DNA of 64,000 nt from an uncultured Lachnospiraceae bacterium. GTDB lineage: Bacteria; Bacillota; Clostridia; Lachnospirales; Lachnospiraceae. The translations under genes and the position numbers were made by a program. The first letter of the stretch is position 1. The number at the start of each line of letters is the position of its first letter. Where the stretch lies: the NCBI GenBank assembly GCA_910578085.1, contig CAJTPM010000010.1:1-64000 (forward strand), in the 5' to 3' direction. The notes beneath the pieces were generated by a model, which was given only the letters and a program-made list of their open reading frames with translations, made no database searches and was not told where the DNA came from. Shown piece by piece: positions 1 through 7,455 of the stretch.

Positions 1-72
1 ATCAACCACCCTTCTTGGAATTCCCTATATTTGAATTATACAGGAAGCTCCTTATTTCTCTTTAAAATGAGG

Positions 73-98
73 GAGGTCATCCTTGATTGGCTGACCTC
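73..98 (-). terminator. hairpin, weak terminator or attenuator (copy 1)
   Basis: A 7 bp inverted repeat (GAGGTCA / TGACCTC) has a 12 nt loop. Read on the minus strand it is followed by CCTCATTTTAAAG, the same tail that follows the hairpin at 746-772. The U tract is short, so termination would be weak. The opposite strand has a better T-rich flank (CCTTTTAATTTTTTT). Confidence 0.45.
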
Positions 99-266
99 TG
101 TTGTCCTTTTAATTTTTTTGCATGTATTTCATTGGTTACAATGAAATGAATTATGACATTATTTTTAAATGTAGTATGATTTTATCGGAGGTGATTTTAT
201 AGAATTTATGATTACAAAAATTATTGTTGGTTTATTTATATTTTATCTATATCCTGTTCCTTCAGT
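99..266. other. AT-rich intergenic segment
   Basis: No convincing gene is seen. A 20-codon plus-strand frame at 208-270 (starts MITKIIVG, hydrophobic) lies downstream of a GGAGG, but the spacing of about 16 nt is too long. A possible promoter (ATGACA, 16 bp, TATGAT at 153-180) would start transcription on top of that GGAGG. I do not call it a gene. Confidence 0.3.
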
Positions 267-722
267 TTAGTTTGTTTTCGCTTTTTGTACATCCTTTACT
301 TTGCTATTGTTTCTTATTATATATATTACTCTAAACTGATTTATCGATTCATCCATGCTTATTTTTCTGATTATTGATATACTTTTATCTAACTTAATAT
401 TTTTATCTAATTTGCTTTGCATATATTTTATGTAATCTGGCTTATGTGTTAAATCCAACATATTTGTAGTATCTATTTCTACTGCTACTATTACGTCTCC
501 ATTCTTTTTTGGTACTTCATCTGAATATTCATATGCTATTGTATTTACAGGTATTGCTTTGGAAGTTATTATTTCTAGAGCCTTATCTTTTGGTAATGAT
601 ACAAAACATACTTGTGATGTTTTGGAATTAAAATTAAGCGTTGACATTGGTACTTCCTCCCAATTTTTATATTTTGGGAATAGGTTATCATAAGCTTCAC
701 AATTTGTAAACTGATTTTCCAT
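267..722 (-). CDS. hypothetical protein, 151 aa
   Basis: I do not recognise this soluble protein. It has no signal peptide or membrane segment. The N-terminal part has a two-basic, two-acidic patch (PKYKNWEEVP). A central beta-like stretch (GDVIVAVEIDT) is followed by a lysine-rich helical C-terminus. The ATG is preceded by AAAGGAG at 7 nt on the minus strand, so the start is well supported. It lies downstream of the SH3 lipoprotein gene, separated by a 10 bp hairpin, and may be expressed at lower level from the same transcript. Codon use is AT-rich like its neighbours and unlike the rest of the window. Function unknown. Confidence 0.7.
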   Translation of the reverse strand: MENQFTNCEAYDNLFPKYKNWEEVPMSTLNFNSKTSQVCFVSLPKDKALEIITSKAIPVNTIAYEYSDEVPKKNGDVIVAVEIDTTNMLDLTHKPDYIKYMQSKLDKNIKLDKSISIIRKISMDESINQFRVIYIIRNNSKVKDVQKAKTN

Positions 723-745
723 ATGTTTGCTCCTTTAAAATGAGG

Positions 746-772
746 GAGGACAACTCTTAATGAGTTGTCCTC
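746..772 (-). terminator. hairpin, weak terminator or attenuator (copy 2)
   Basis: A perfect 10 bp stem (GAGGACAACT / AGTTGTCCTC) has a 7 nt loop and is followed on the minus strand by CCTCATTTTAAAGGAG. The tail matches copy 1 at 73-98 while the stem sequence differs. It lies between the lipoprotein stop (800) and the start of the next gene (722), with the RBS directly in the tail. Partial termination is the simplest reading. Confidence 0.5.
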
Positions 773-799
773 TGATTATTGATTATCGTGTGTTTTAAA

Positions 800-1555
800 T
801 TATAAGTCATGGTTCCAACCATTTCCACCGTTTGGATCAGCTGATGGATTACCCCTGTTAGGTGATATACTGTCTAGGATGTTCTGAATATCTTCATCTG
901 TAAGATCTCCATCACCTGATGGTTGTTGAGTAGAACTACTACCTTCAGTAGAACTACTACCTTGAGTAGAACTGCTTCCTTCAGTAGAACTGCTTCCACC
1001 ACTTGTCTGTTGCGTAGAGGGTGCTTTGTCGCCTAATAAACTGCCTGCTATGTAAACTACTCCATCTCCCCATTCTACTCTATACCAGTCATTTGATGTA
1101 CGCCCTGTTACATGTAACTGTGCTCCTTTTTCTATGGATGCTACTTTGTCATAATTTGTACCATCACCAGAACGGGAATTACAATTCTGCTGTGCATACA
1201 TTGTTTTATCTAATTCCTCAACTATCTCTATGCCTGTTGATTCGTTTAAATTCTGGTCTGCTTTGTTAGCTTCTTCCTCTGCTTGTTCTAATTGCTCATG
1301 GTATTCATCACCAGTCATGTCAGTATCTTCCCCAATCATACCATTACCTTCTTCAACTGGTTTCTCTGCTTCAACAATTTCTCCACTGGTGTCTCCTGTG
1401 CCTGATGTCTGGTCGATTGGGTAGCCGTTTTCATTGGTGTATTCTTGTGATTCTGGATCTGCTGTAACAGGCTCCCCTTTATCCCCACACCCGGTAAACA
1501 GCAGAAGTGAAACCGTAACTGCCATTGCTAAACTATATAACTTCTTATTTCTCAT
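800..1555 (-). CDS. SH3-domain lipoprotein
   Basis: Predicted surface lipoprotein of 251 aa. Residues 1-22 are a type II signal peptide with lipobox LFTGC (lipidated Cys about 23). An acidic linker rich in Glu/Asp follows to about residue 115. Residues about 118-178 form a bacterial SH3 (SH3b) domain: NCNSRSGDGTNYDKVASI, then GWxxVxW-like (DWYRVEWGDGVVYI). Such domains usually bind peptidoglycan or peptides. A Ser/Thr/Gly low-complexity stretch has near-tandem SSSTEG/SSSTQG units (about 186-210). The start overlaps the stop of the upstream gene (ATGA), implying translational coupling. A role at the cell wall is inferred; no enzyme motif is visible. Confidence 0.8.
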   Translation of the reverse strand: MRNKKLYSLAMAVTVSLLLFTGCGDKGEPVTADPESQEYTNENGYPIDQTSGTGDTSGEIVEAEKPVEEGNGMIGEDTDMTGDEYHEQLEQAEEEANKADQNLNESTGIEIVEELDKTMYAQQNCNSRSGDGTNYDKVASIEKGAQLHVTGRTSNDWYRVEWGDGVVYIAGSLLGDKAPSTQQTSGGSSSTEGSSSTQGSSSTEGSSSTQQPSGDGDLTDEDIQNILDSISPNRGNPSADPNGGNGWNHDL

Positions 1556-2001
1556 ATATGTAACATCTCCTTTGCTTTGTTTCCTATTGCACCAAATAAA
1601 CTAATTGAACCATTTATAAGGCTTGGATTGATTGTCAATCCATCTAAAAGGCTGAAATGAAAATGGATATCCATTCCCCCCTTGCCAATGCTCCCCCTTA
1701 TCTCTTTTTCCCATTCATTAAGTACAGACTGTCCTTTAGGGGTGATACCCTCAACTTCTGGTATTCTGTCAGTCCCTATATGTTCCTCTGTTCCATCTGA
1801 CAGGAGATACCCTGTTTCTGTCAGCTTGCAGATATCTGATACAAGCTGTTTATGTTCCCCATCAGATAAACTTTCTTCCAAAGTCCAGATTACTTCACTA
1901 AGGCTTGAAAGGTTCTCATGCTCGTCTGTAACAAATTCCTCTAAACTCTTTATCAGTATCAATGTCTCCAACTGTTCTTTTGTAATGTCCTTAATATCCA
2001 T
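1552..2001 (-). CDS. hypothetical protein upstream of SH3 lipoprotein, 149 aa
   Basis: Not recognised as a named family. The start is taken at MDIKDITKEQ because AAAAGGAG lies 7 nt upstream of that ATG; an upstream in-frame ATG has no ribosome binding site. The N-terminal 90 residues are helical and acidic, with a winged-helix flavour (QLVSDICKLTETGYLL, then EVEGITPKGQSVLNEW, as in replication or marker-type wHTH proteins). The C-terminal 40 residues are Gly/Ile-rich. It is the first gene of a pair with the SH3 lipoprotein (4 nt overlap) and is divergent from the XRE regulator, which probably controls it. Confidence 0.65.
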   Translation of the reverse strand: MDIKDITKEQLETLILIKSLEEFVTDEHENLSSLSEVIWTLEESLSDGEHKQLVSDICKLTETGYLLSDGTEEHIGTDRIPEVEGITPKGQSVLNEWEKEIRGSIGKGGMDIHFHFSLLDGLTINPSLINGSISLFGAIGNKAKEMLHI

Positions 2002-2081
2002 GATTTTCTCCTTTTCATACATAAATTTATTTCATGCTAATAGTACCATTTTTCCCCCGCTTCTGCAAGTAATGATTTTAG

Positions 2082-2100
2082 TTGCAACCTCTTCTTGCAA
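2082..2100. promoter_or_regulatory. paired TTGCAA boxes between divergent genes, candidate XRE operator
   Basis: Two copies of the self-complementary hexamer TTGCAA occur at 2082-2087 and 2095-2100, 13 bp start to start, with a third partial copy (TGCAAG) at 2064. They sit in the 138 bp gap between the minus-strand pair and the plus-strand XRE gene. Palindromic boxes in that position are typical of autoregulated phage-like XRE repressors. Binding is inferred from position and symmetry only. Confidence 0.4.
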
Positions 2101-2139
2101 ACTTTCCTGTATGCTATATCCAAAAAGGAGAGAGCATAC

Positions 2140-2430
2140 ATGATACAGGGATTGTCCAAAAAATTAACTCTATTGCGTCAACAAAATAAACTGTCACAAT
2201 CAGAGGTTGCAAGGAGGATTGGTATTTCTTCCTCTGCTGTCTCCGCTTATGAGGCTGACCAGATATCCCCCTCACTGGAAACATTAGTTAAACTCGCTAA
2301 TCTGTTCCATGTGTCAACTGACTATCTCCTTGGTGTTGACTACCCCAGAGACAAAGCTGTCCTTGACACCTCCGGCTTGAATAAACAACAGCTTACTGTA
2401 TTGCAGGATTTAATTAACATAATGAAATAG
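2140..2430 (+). CDS. XRE-family transcriptional regulator, 96 aa
   Basis: DNA-binding regulator with a HTH_3 (cro/C1) domain over residues 3-60. LRQQNKLSQSEVARRIGIS forms helices 1-2, and SSAVSAYEADQISPSLETL is the recognition helix and loop. The motif continues ANLFHVSTDYLLG, which is diagnostic of the family. The C-terminal 30 residues may dimerise. The start is set at the ATG with AAAAAGGAG upstream, not at an earlier in-frame ATG lacking an RBS. It is divergent from the SH3 lipoprotein pair and likely represses one or both units. A terminator follows immediately. Confidence 0.85.
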   Translation: MIQGLSKKLTLLRQQNKLSQSEVARRIGISSSAVSAYEADQISPSLETLVKLANLFHVSTDYLLGVDYPRDKAVLDTSGLNKQQLTVLQDLINIMK

Positions 2431-2461
2431 GTACATCTTTTCTTACTGATGTACCCTTTTT
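2430..2461 (+). terminator. Rho-independent terminator after XRE gene
   Basis: GGTACATC / GATGTACC forms an 8 bp stem with a 10 nt loop followed by CTTTTT. It starts on the last base of the XRE stop codon and lies between convergent genes. It may also serve the minus-strand gene ending at 2464. Confidence 0.75.
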
Positions 2462-2463
2462 GT

Positions 2464-2709
2464 TCATACGTCCTTCAGTTCCTTTAATACCTCATGCAGG
2501 CCTGCAACTTCAACATTCTTTATTGTTTTCAGATAATCCTTGATAAGCTGTACCATATTTACTTGTTGGCAGTCCTCTTGCTGATAGAAGTATTCCATTC
2601 CTAATGAGATGAAAAACAAAGTACTGTCTATGTACCTCATTTTCTTTTCTATCTTTTCCATGTAATCATCTGCACGCCGGAGATACTTCCTTATTTCTTT
2701 TTTCTTCAT
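2464..2709 (-). CDS. small helical hypothetical protein, 81 aa
   Basis: Short basic/acidic helical protein, rich in Lys and Glu, with coiled-coil potential at residues 1-35 (RRADDYMEKIEKKMRYID). No transmembrane segment. AAAGGAG lies about 9 nt before the ATG, supporting a real gene. It is convergent with the XRE gene and stands alone. Such small helical proteins are common in integrated elements. No function can be assigned. Confidence 0.6.
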   Translation of the reverse strand: MKKKEIRKYLRRADDYMEKIEKKMRYIDSTLFFISLGMEYFYQQEDCQQVNMVQLIKDYLKTIKNVEVAGLHEVLKELKDV

Positions 2710-3087
2710 ATCTTTAGAACTCCTTTCTTTTTAATGGGTAGGGATTATAACGCCGTTTAAACAACAGCACAATAGCTTATCCAAAATTAAACGCAAATTC
2801 TTTTACAACATAAAAAATGCCAGATGCACTGACATTTCTTATATGTTTATATATCTGTTTTTATTTCAATCCATATCTTTCAAATATGCTGGCTCCTTTT
2901 CTATGCTTATACTGTTTTTATTACAATCTCCAGCCGTACTAACACCAATTATCATGCAACTGTTTTTATCTATACTGTAGCTCTTATTTTTCCCTTGTAA
3001 ATTAGAAAGGCTGTATTTCACTTTTCTTGTTATATTTATGTCACTATCATGTACATTTTATTGTATGTAAACTTAAAGTAAAATGAA
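2710..3087. other. AT-rich intergenic gap of about 380 bp
   Basis: No recognisable gene or RNA. A minus-strand frame of about 60 codons (about 2864-3055) is open and uses an AT-rich vocabulary like the neighbours, but it has no ATG near its start and no ribosome binding site. I leave it uncalled. Confidence 0.3.
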
Positions 3088-3119
3088 AGGGTGGGGAAGC
3101 CGCTGTACTTCCTCACCCT
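3088..3119 (-). terminator. terminator downstream of HTH gene
   Basis: AGGGTGGGGAAG / CTTCCTCACCCT forms a 12 bp stem with one G-T pair and an 8 nt loop. On the minus strand it is followed by TTCATTTTACTTT. It lies 150 bp beyond the stop of the HTH gene (3269). Confidence 0.55.
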
Positions 3120-3128
3120 CTATACTGT

Positions 3129-3154
3129 CACTAAATTGGGAACTGGGAACCGCC
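3129..3154 (+). repeat. direct repeat flanking HTH gene (copy 1)
   Basis: A 26 bp unit starts CACTA and contains TTGGGAACTGGGAACC, itself two GGGAAC half-units. A near copy with one extra base lies at 3763-3789, so the pair brackets the HTH gene at 3269-3745. It could be a binding site for that HTH protein or an element-end repeat. Confidence 0.55.
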
Positions 3155-3268
3155 CAATCCATGCCCTCCATATTTTTATCATCTTCACTTTTACTGTAAC
3201 CCAATTTCTACAATATGCCATATTTTCCCAAATAGGAGCCGTCCATTTTCCAAAAAACTGTATCCACA

Positions 3269-3745
3269 TCATTTATGCTTGGCAAGGACACGGTAAACCA
3301 CGCTTTTAGAACAGCCATAATACGCAACAATCTCTTTCACAGTTGCACCCAGTTCATGCATAAGGTATATTTTAGTTTCATTGCATGTATCCTTTTTTGC
3401 CAGCTTTGCCCCCTTATTCAGCCTGCCTTTGCTGTCCCTCTTAATATTACGCAACTCTTCAAACTTTTTATTTGTGTCCTCTTCTGATAATGCAGCCTGT
3501 TTCTCTTGTTGCCCCATTAACATTTTTTTCTCTTCCACACGCTGTTTTATCCTACTTATTATAAGGTCTACTTTTAACATTTGAAAGTACTTATCTGCTG
3601 TTAAGCCATAATTTGATTTAAGAAATGGATATTCAGATCTGTGCTCTAATCGTCTTCTATAAAAATTAAAATCACATTCATCCGCGATATCTATATACTC
3701 AATGTTTTCATCAATATATTTTGCAATATCGTTTATACTCTCCAA
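3269..3745 (-). CDS. resolvase-type HTH DNA-binding protein, 158 aa
   Basis: Residues about 120-158 match the C-terminal helix-turn-helix of serine recombinases (ATVKEIVAYYGCSKSVVYRVL). No catalytic recombinase domain is present. The N-terminal 70 residues (including YRRRLEHRSEYPFLKSNYG) and a charged coiled coil (residues 75-105) are not recognised. The start is TTG with AAGGAG 8 nt upstream. Two copies of a GGGAAC-containing direct repeat lie just outside the gene on each side, and a terminator follows. Plausible roles are a plasmid- or element-derived replication or partition regulator, or a recombination accessory protein. The HTH is clear; the role is inferred. Confidence 0.65.
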   Translation of the reverse strand: MESINDIAKYIDENIEYIDIADECDFNFYRRRLEHRSEYPFLKSNYGLTADKYFQMLKVDLIISRIKQRVEEKKMLMGQQEKQAALSEEDTNKKFEELRNIKRDSKGRLNKGAKLAKKDTCNETKIYLMHELGATVKEIVAYYGCSKSVVYRVLAKHK

Positions 3746-3762
3746 TCTATCACTCCTTAATA

Positions 3763-3789
3763 CACTATTTTGGGAACTTGGGAACCACC
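3763..3789 (+). repeat. direct repeat flanking HTH gene (copy 2)
   Basis: Near copy of 3129-3154: CACTA, then TTGGGAACTTGGGAACC, then ACC. It lies about 20 bp upstream of the TTG start of the minus-strand HTH gene, in promoter position, which fits an operator. Confidence 0.55.
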
Positions 3790-4072
3790 TGCATCACCCT
3801 ATACCCTTATTCACAAAATATAAATAAGTAGATTAAAGGTGGAAACTCTCTCCATATCCCCAAAACCCCTTATTTTTCAACATTTTTACCCATTTTACGA
3901 AGTCTTGCCGTGGCAGATAAAAAGTATCTTAATCATAACGCTAAACCTCCTACTTAAAATGCTGTATTTATGTTATTTCCTGGTATTTTTGTGGTAGAGT
4001 ATTTTCTGTCTCATCATAGCATATCATGGCATAAATTGGTATACTTTTTTCCTATTATTGGTAAAAGGAAAT
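3790..4072. other. intergenic gap between HTH gene and AbiEii remnant
   Basis: AT-rich and without a supportable gene or RNA. Short plus-strand frames here lack ribosome binding sites and run into the AbiEii remnant in antisense. Confidence 0.3.
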
Positions 4073-4773
4073 CTACATCAAACTTTCAAATAATTGCTCA
4101 ATATTCCTTACTATATCTTCCCAATAATAATCCGCAGCATAATCATACTTACGCTGATATATTCCCCATTGTTCCATCAGTCCGGCATCCGATTTAATCT
4201 GTTCCAAAATATGTTTTGGAGCTGATAAAAGCTCATATGAATTTCTTTTTCTGCCAATACAGTTTCAAGGTTATAGGCTAACAAGGGTATACTGCGTTCC
4301 TCGAACATCAGCTTGTATTTTTAATTCACTTCCTTTGGTGTAATCACATCATTTGTAGAAATATCAATTTTCAAAGGTGTTTTCATGGTATCCAGTGCCG
4401 ACTCTAATTTAAAGCGGATTCCTGGATATTCTGCTTCGTCCATAATTCTTTCAACACTCTTAACGGCAAACTGTGTTCCATCATCAAGAGAAATAGCAAT
4501 GATATCCGCAATTATTTTTTCTGCATCCTCTGCTGAAAGATTATAATTCCGTATAGTAGTATCTATATCCATTGTTGCCCTATTATCAAGTCCAACCATA
4601 GAAGCAATCAGTAAGCCGCCTTTTAATATTAATTTATCGCTATATTTTGAAAGAGACATCCGCTCCAAAAATCTTTCCATTACAAAATTTCTGATTAATG
4701 TCATGGCTTTGGCATTATCTCCATGAGATTTATTCCTTACCAATGCTTTCAATTGTGTTGATGTATGAATCAC
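4073..4773 (-). pseudogene. AbiEii/AbiGii-family nucleotidyltransferase toxin, decayed
   Basis: Toxin half of an AbiE type IV toxin-antitoxin system; intact members are nucleotidyltransferases of about 290 aa. The GTG start at 4773 has GGAGG 7 nt upstream and overlaps the antitoxin stop (GTGA). The first 150 codons are well conserved: HTSTQLKALVRNKS, the nucleotidyltransferase core LILKGGLLIASMVGL and ATMDIDTT (Gly-Gly and Asp-x-Asp), then EYPGIRFKLE. A TAA at 4321 replaces the expected Tyr codon after ITPKEV. Beyond it the same frame still reads YKLMFEERSIPLLAYNLE. A deletion with frame change follows, and the typical C-terminal stretch (MEQWGIYQRKYDYAADYYWE) resumes and ends at 4073. A nonsense change plus the deletion make it non-functional. 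Confidence 0.85.
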
Positions 4774-5360
4774 AGCAGTACCTCCATATATTGTTTGATT
4801 TTTTTCTCTACCTGAAGCATTTTTGCATATTCCATAAGTCTCGGCAGATTTTTCTTTCCATTCAGATATTCTTTTACTGCAAACTGTTTTTCCTGCATTT
4901 CTGTATCTGTTCTGAAAATATCGCATAGAGTTCTTTCTGCGTTATAGCATGGTACTGTATGCCCATATGGTGTAACAGCAGTATCCATGCCCAGGGAATA
5001 GCGTTCCTCAACTGCCGTTACCTTTTTAAGTGGGCTTTTCCCTCTGTAATCAACCTTATAGCTTCTTGGTACGGTAACAGTAAAACAAAGTGGCTCTCGT
5101 TCTGATAATCCAAGCAGGTACAGGGCTGTATCGTGGGAATAAACAATTTTCTTATACTGCAGGGAAATAATATACAAATCATCCCGCCATGCATCTGGTG
5201 CAAGATATACGCCTTTTGCAACCCTTTCACAATTTCTGTTTTGCAAATATTGAATTGCGTACTGTTTTGAAATACCCTCAGCAACAATGTCAGCAATCTG
5301 TATAATTCCTTGATTTTGTATAATTTTTTCTTCGATAATTTCTTTTTTGTTTACTTTCAT
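4770..5360 (-). CDS. AbiEi-family antitoxin, type IV toxin-antitoxin
   Basis: Antitoxin partner of AbiEii, 196 aa. In the family an N-terminal winged-helix domain autorepresses the operon and a C-terminal domain neutralises the toxin. Visible here: the N-terminal domain (residues 3-50; GIIQIADIVAEGISKQYAIQYL then GVYLAP), the AbiEi_4-type core (YSHDTALYLLGLSEREP, FTVTVPRSYK) and CYNAERTLCDIFR, all conserved marks. The start is taken at MKVNKKEI; no clear SD is visible. The ORF appears intact although the toxin is broken, a state compatible with anti-addiction retention or ongoing decay. Confidence 0.85.
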   Translation of the reverse strand: MKVNKKEIIEEKIIQNQGIIQIADIVAEGISKQYAIQYLQNRNCERVAKGVYLAPDAWRDDLYIISLQYKKIVYSHDTALYLLGLSEREPLCFTVTVPRSYKVDYRGKSPLKKVTAVEERYSLGMDTAVTPYGHTVPCYNAERTLCDIFRTDTEMQEKQFAVKEYLNGKKNLPRLMEYAKMLQVEKKIKQYMEVLL

Positions 5361-5617
5361 ACAACATATTGTAATTAAATGTAGTGGAAAAGTCAATTCT
5401 ATTTCACATTTTGTTCTTTTCCTATCAATCAGTTATCCAGACTTCCCTCATTCAACAAAAAATCATAAACACTCATAACCAACACTTTATTTCTGAAAGT
5501 TTTTGCGAGTTATCGCAATTATATGCAGTAAGATTTGTTGAAGAAGCATTCCAATGTAGAGCTGCATGCTTTCAACCTTAAGTGTGTTCAGTAAAGCTGC
5601 TGATTTTCAATGAAAAT

Positions 5618-7234
5618 TTATAACTCACCCATCGGCAGCTCCATCGTCACCACAAACCCATCCCTGTTCTCCGCCTGGAAACTCCCTCCATGAGCACGAA
5701 TAATCTTACAGGCCATGGGCAGGCCGAAACCGTGGGCGGTACCCGGCAGAGTATCTAGATTTTTTAATACGCGATCGGGAACACCAGAGCCATTATCCGC
5801 GATCACAACAGAGACACACTCCGCCTGCAGACTGGCAGAAACGGTGATCAGGCAGCCCTGTTCATTGTGGGTGATACTGTTGTGCAGCAGGTTGTAAAAA
5901 GCCCTGGCAAGGAGCGACTCATCTCCGAGGATCACAGCCTGACCACAGTGGAGGGAGAGAGAAATGTCGTACTTTTCCGACGGATCCTGGCTGGACGCAG
6001 TGGAATTTGCACTGTTTACAGAAGCCTGACCGGGCAGATCAGAAACAGTACCGCCTTCAGAAGTCTGATCAGATGTAGAAGAAACAGTATTGTTTTCTGA
6101 AAACAGGATGGACGTAGAAGAAACATTTCTGTTTTCACAAAGCTGATTAGAGAGAGCAGAATCAGCACTATTTACAGAGTCCTGCTCCAGAGAGGAAAAA
6201 CTTATCAAGTCAGAATTTAATATCTCCCCAACCACGCTGCGCAGCACAACCGCGATCTGCACCAGTTTTTTATTTCTGGGCTGCATTTCATATTCCAGAG
6301 AAGAAATCAGATTCAAATCTTCGATCAGCTTTTTGATCTTCAAGCCCTGGGCAGTGATGATTGCCGCATATTTTCTCTGTTCCTCGGAAAGCTCCGGATC
6401 CTCGGCAAGCTGTTCCCCGTAGCACACCACCATGGAGAGGGGCGTGCGGATATCGTGGGAAATGCCAGAGATCCAGTTGGAGCGGGCTTTGTCGCGGTTT
6501 GCCAGCTGCGCATTTTTTCGGGCAAGGGACTGGGAGGTTTTGGTGATATCGGAGAAAGGCTCCTTAAAGATACCTCTGGCGGGCAGGGAGACAGCCTCCT
6601 CCCTTCTCAGCTTTGCGAGACCTTCTGTCAACAGCTTTATTTTTTTGTAGAGGAAGGAACCGAAGACGGAGGAGAGCAGTGACGCAAAAATAAAGTTCAG
6701 GATAAACACATGCAAAATACGCCGGGGCAGCGTGGCAAACCAGTTCATGGTATATTCAATGGAGTATTTTCCCACAGCGTTTTTGGGGATGCCCAGAATG
6801 AAGAGACCATAATCCTCAACTCTGACATATACAGGATAGTCATTTAAATACCATCTCGTAAGAGCGGCAATATCGTTCAGAGAATAGTGGTCAGGAATGT
6901 CGGCAGGCTTGTGCAGAGACCAGACGATATCGCCCTCCTGATCCAAAAGAATGCACCAGTAATTTTCCGGCACAACAGTCTCATCTGTGAGGGTGAAAGA
7001 TACGGTGCCTCCTGTTTCATCCGTGACGATCTCAAAATGCGCGCTGAGTTTTTCCAGGATCCCCCTGGGATTATTCGGAAAGACTTCGCCGCCATTGCTC
7101 AAAATGGAACCGGTCCCCAGAAAATTGACACCAAATAACAGGATTGCCACAAGGGAGGAAATCAGGACAATGGATATAAATATTTTGAAGATCGTCATAT
7201 CATAGCGGTGAGAGGAGAGTTTTTCTTTTATCAT
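5618..7234 (-). CDS. sensor histidine kinase of resistance-type two-component system
   Basis: Membrane sensor kinase, 538 aa. TM1 is at about 15-38 and TM2 at about 172-196, flanking an extracytoplasmic domain of about 130 residues. HisKA spans about 250-320 with phosphoacceptor His260 in SGISHDIRTP. HATPase_c spans about 437-535 with N box HNSITHN (451-457), G1 box DNGSG (480-484) and G2 HGFGL. Between HisKA and HATPase_c lies an unusual Ser/Asn/Thr-rich insert (about 345-420) made of degenerate repeats, absent from normal kinases. It lies downstream of a frameshifted response regulator and divergent from an ABC exporter, the usual layout for sensing cell-envelope antibiotics. The start has GGAGG (11 nt before the ATG). 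Confidence 0.85.
   Translation of the reverse strand: MIKEKLSSHRYDMTIFKIFISIVLISSLVAILLFGVNFLGTGSILSNGGEVFPNNPRGILEKLSAHFEIVTDETGGTVSFTLTDETVVPENYWCILLDQEGDIVWSLHKPADIPDHYSLNDIAALTRWYLNDYPVYVRVEDYGLFILGIPKNAVGKYSIEYTMNWFATLPRRILHVFILNFIFASLLSSVFGSFLYKKIKLLTEGLAKLRREEAVSLPARGIFKEPFSDITKTSQSLARKNAQLANRDKARSNWISGISHDIRTPLSMVVCYGEQLAEDPELSEEQRKYAAIITAQGLKIKKLIEDLNLISSLEYEMQPRNKKLVQIAVVLRSVVGEILNSDLISFSSLEQDSVNSADSALSNQLCENRNVSSTSILFSENNTVSSTSDQTSEGGTVSDLPGQASVNSANSTASSQDPSEKYDISLSLHCGQAVILGDESLLARAFYNLLHNSITHNEQGCLITVSASLQAECVSVVIADNGSGVPDRVLKNLDTLPGTAHGFGLPMACKIIRAHGGSFQAENRDGFVVTMELPMGEL
5985..6200 (-). repeat. degenerate repeats inside kinase gene
   Basis: Within the kinase gene, related stretches recur: CACTGTTTACAGAAGCCTG near 6008 versus CACTATTTACAGAGTCCTG near 6167, and GTAGAAGAAACAGT near 6075 versus GTAGAAGAAACATT near 6114. 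They encode the Ser/Asn-rich insert between the two catalytic domains. The frame is kept, suggesting tolerated repeat expansion. Confidence 0.6.
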
Positions 7235-7277
7235 AGCAGGAAATTCCTCCGAATCTTTTCATTTGCGATGTTTGCCG

Positions 7278-7412
7278 GTTTATTTCCGCGGGCAAAATGC
7301 CAGGCAAGCCTGGCTTAAGGTTTGTTTGGATATTCTGGCGGTTGCCGTGAGGGTGAAACACTCCGTAGCTTGCTGTAGGGTATTTCATTTCGGTATTCAA
7401 TGAGTCGGGCGG
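7278..7412 (+). repeat. structured intergenic repeat, copy A
   Basis: About 135 bp homologous to copy B (8226-8350), in the same orientation. It begins TTTATTTCCGCGGGCAA and holds a central hairpin around AGCTTGCT. It lies between the response-regulator remnant and the kinase gene. Compared with copy B, several stem positions changed on both sides so that pairing is kept. Confidence 0.75.
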
Positions 7413-7455
7413 TTTCCGGCAGATATTCGGCGGCCGCTGCAGGTTTGCAGACTTG

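Noticed and set aside
208-270. Small hydrophobic plus-strand ORF resembling a type I toxin
   Set aside because: RBS spacing is too long and the candidate promoter would place the start of RNA at the RBS.
3091-3309. Plus-strand frame through the hairpin at 3088-3119
   Set aside because: It runs through a terminator and repeat and is antisense to the HTH gene's 3' region.
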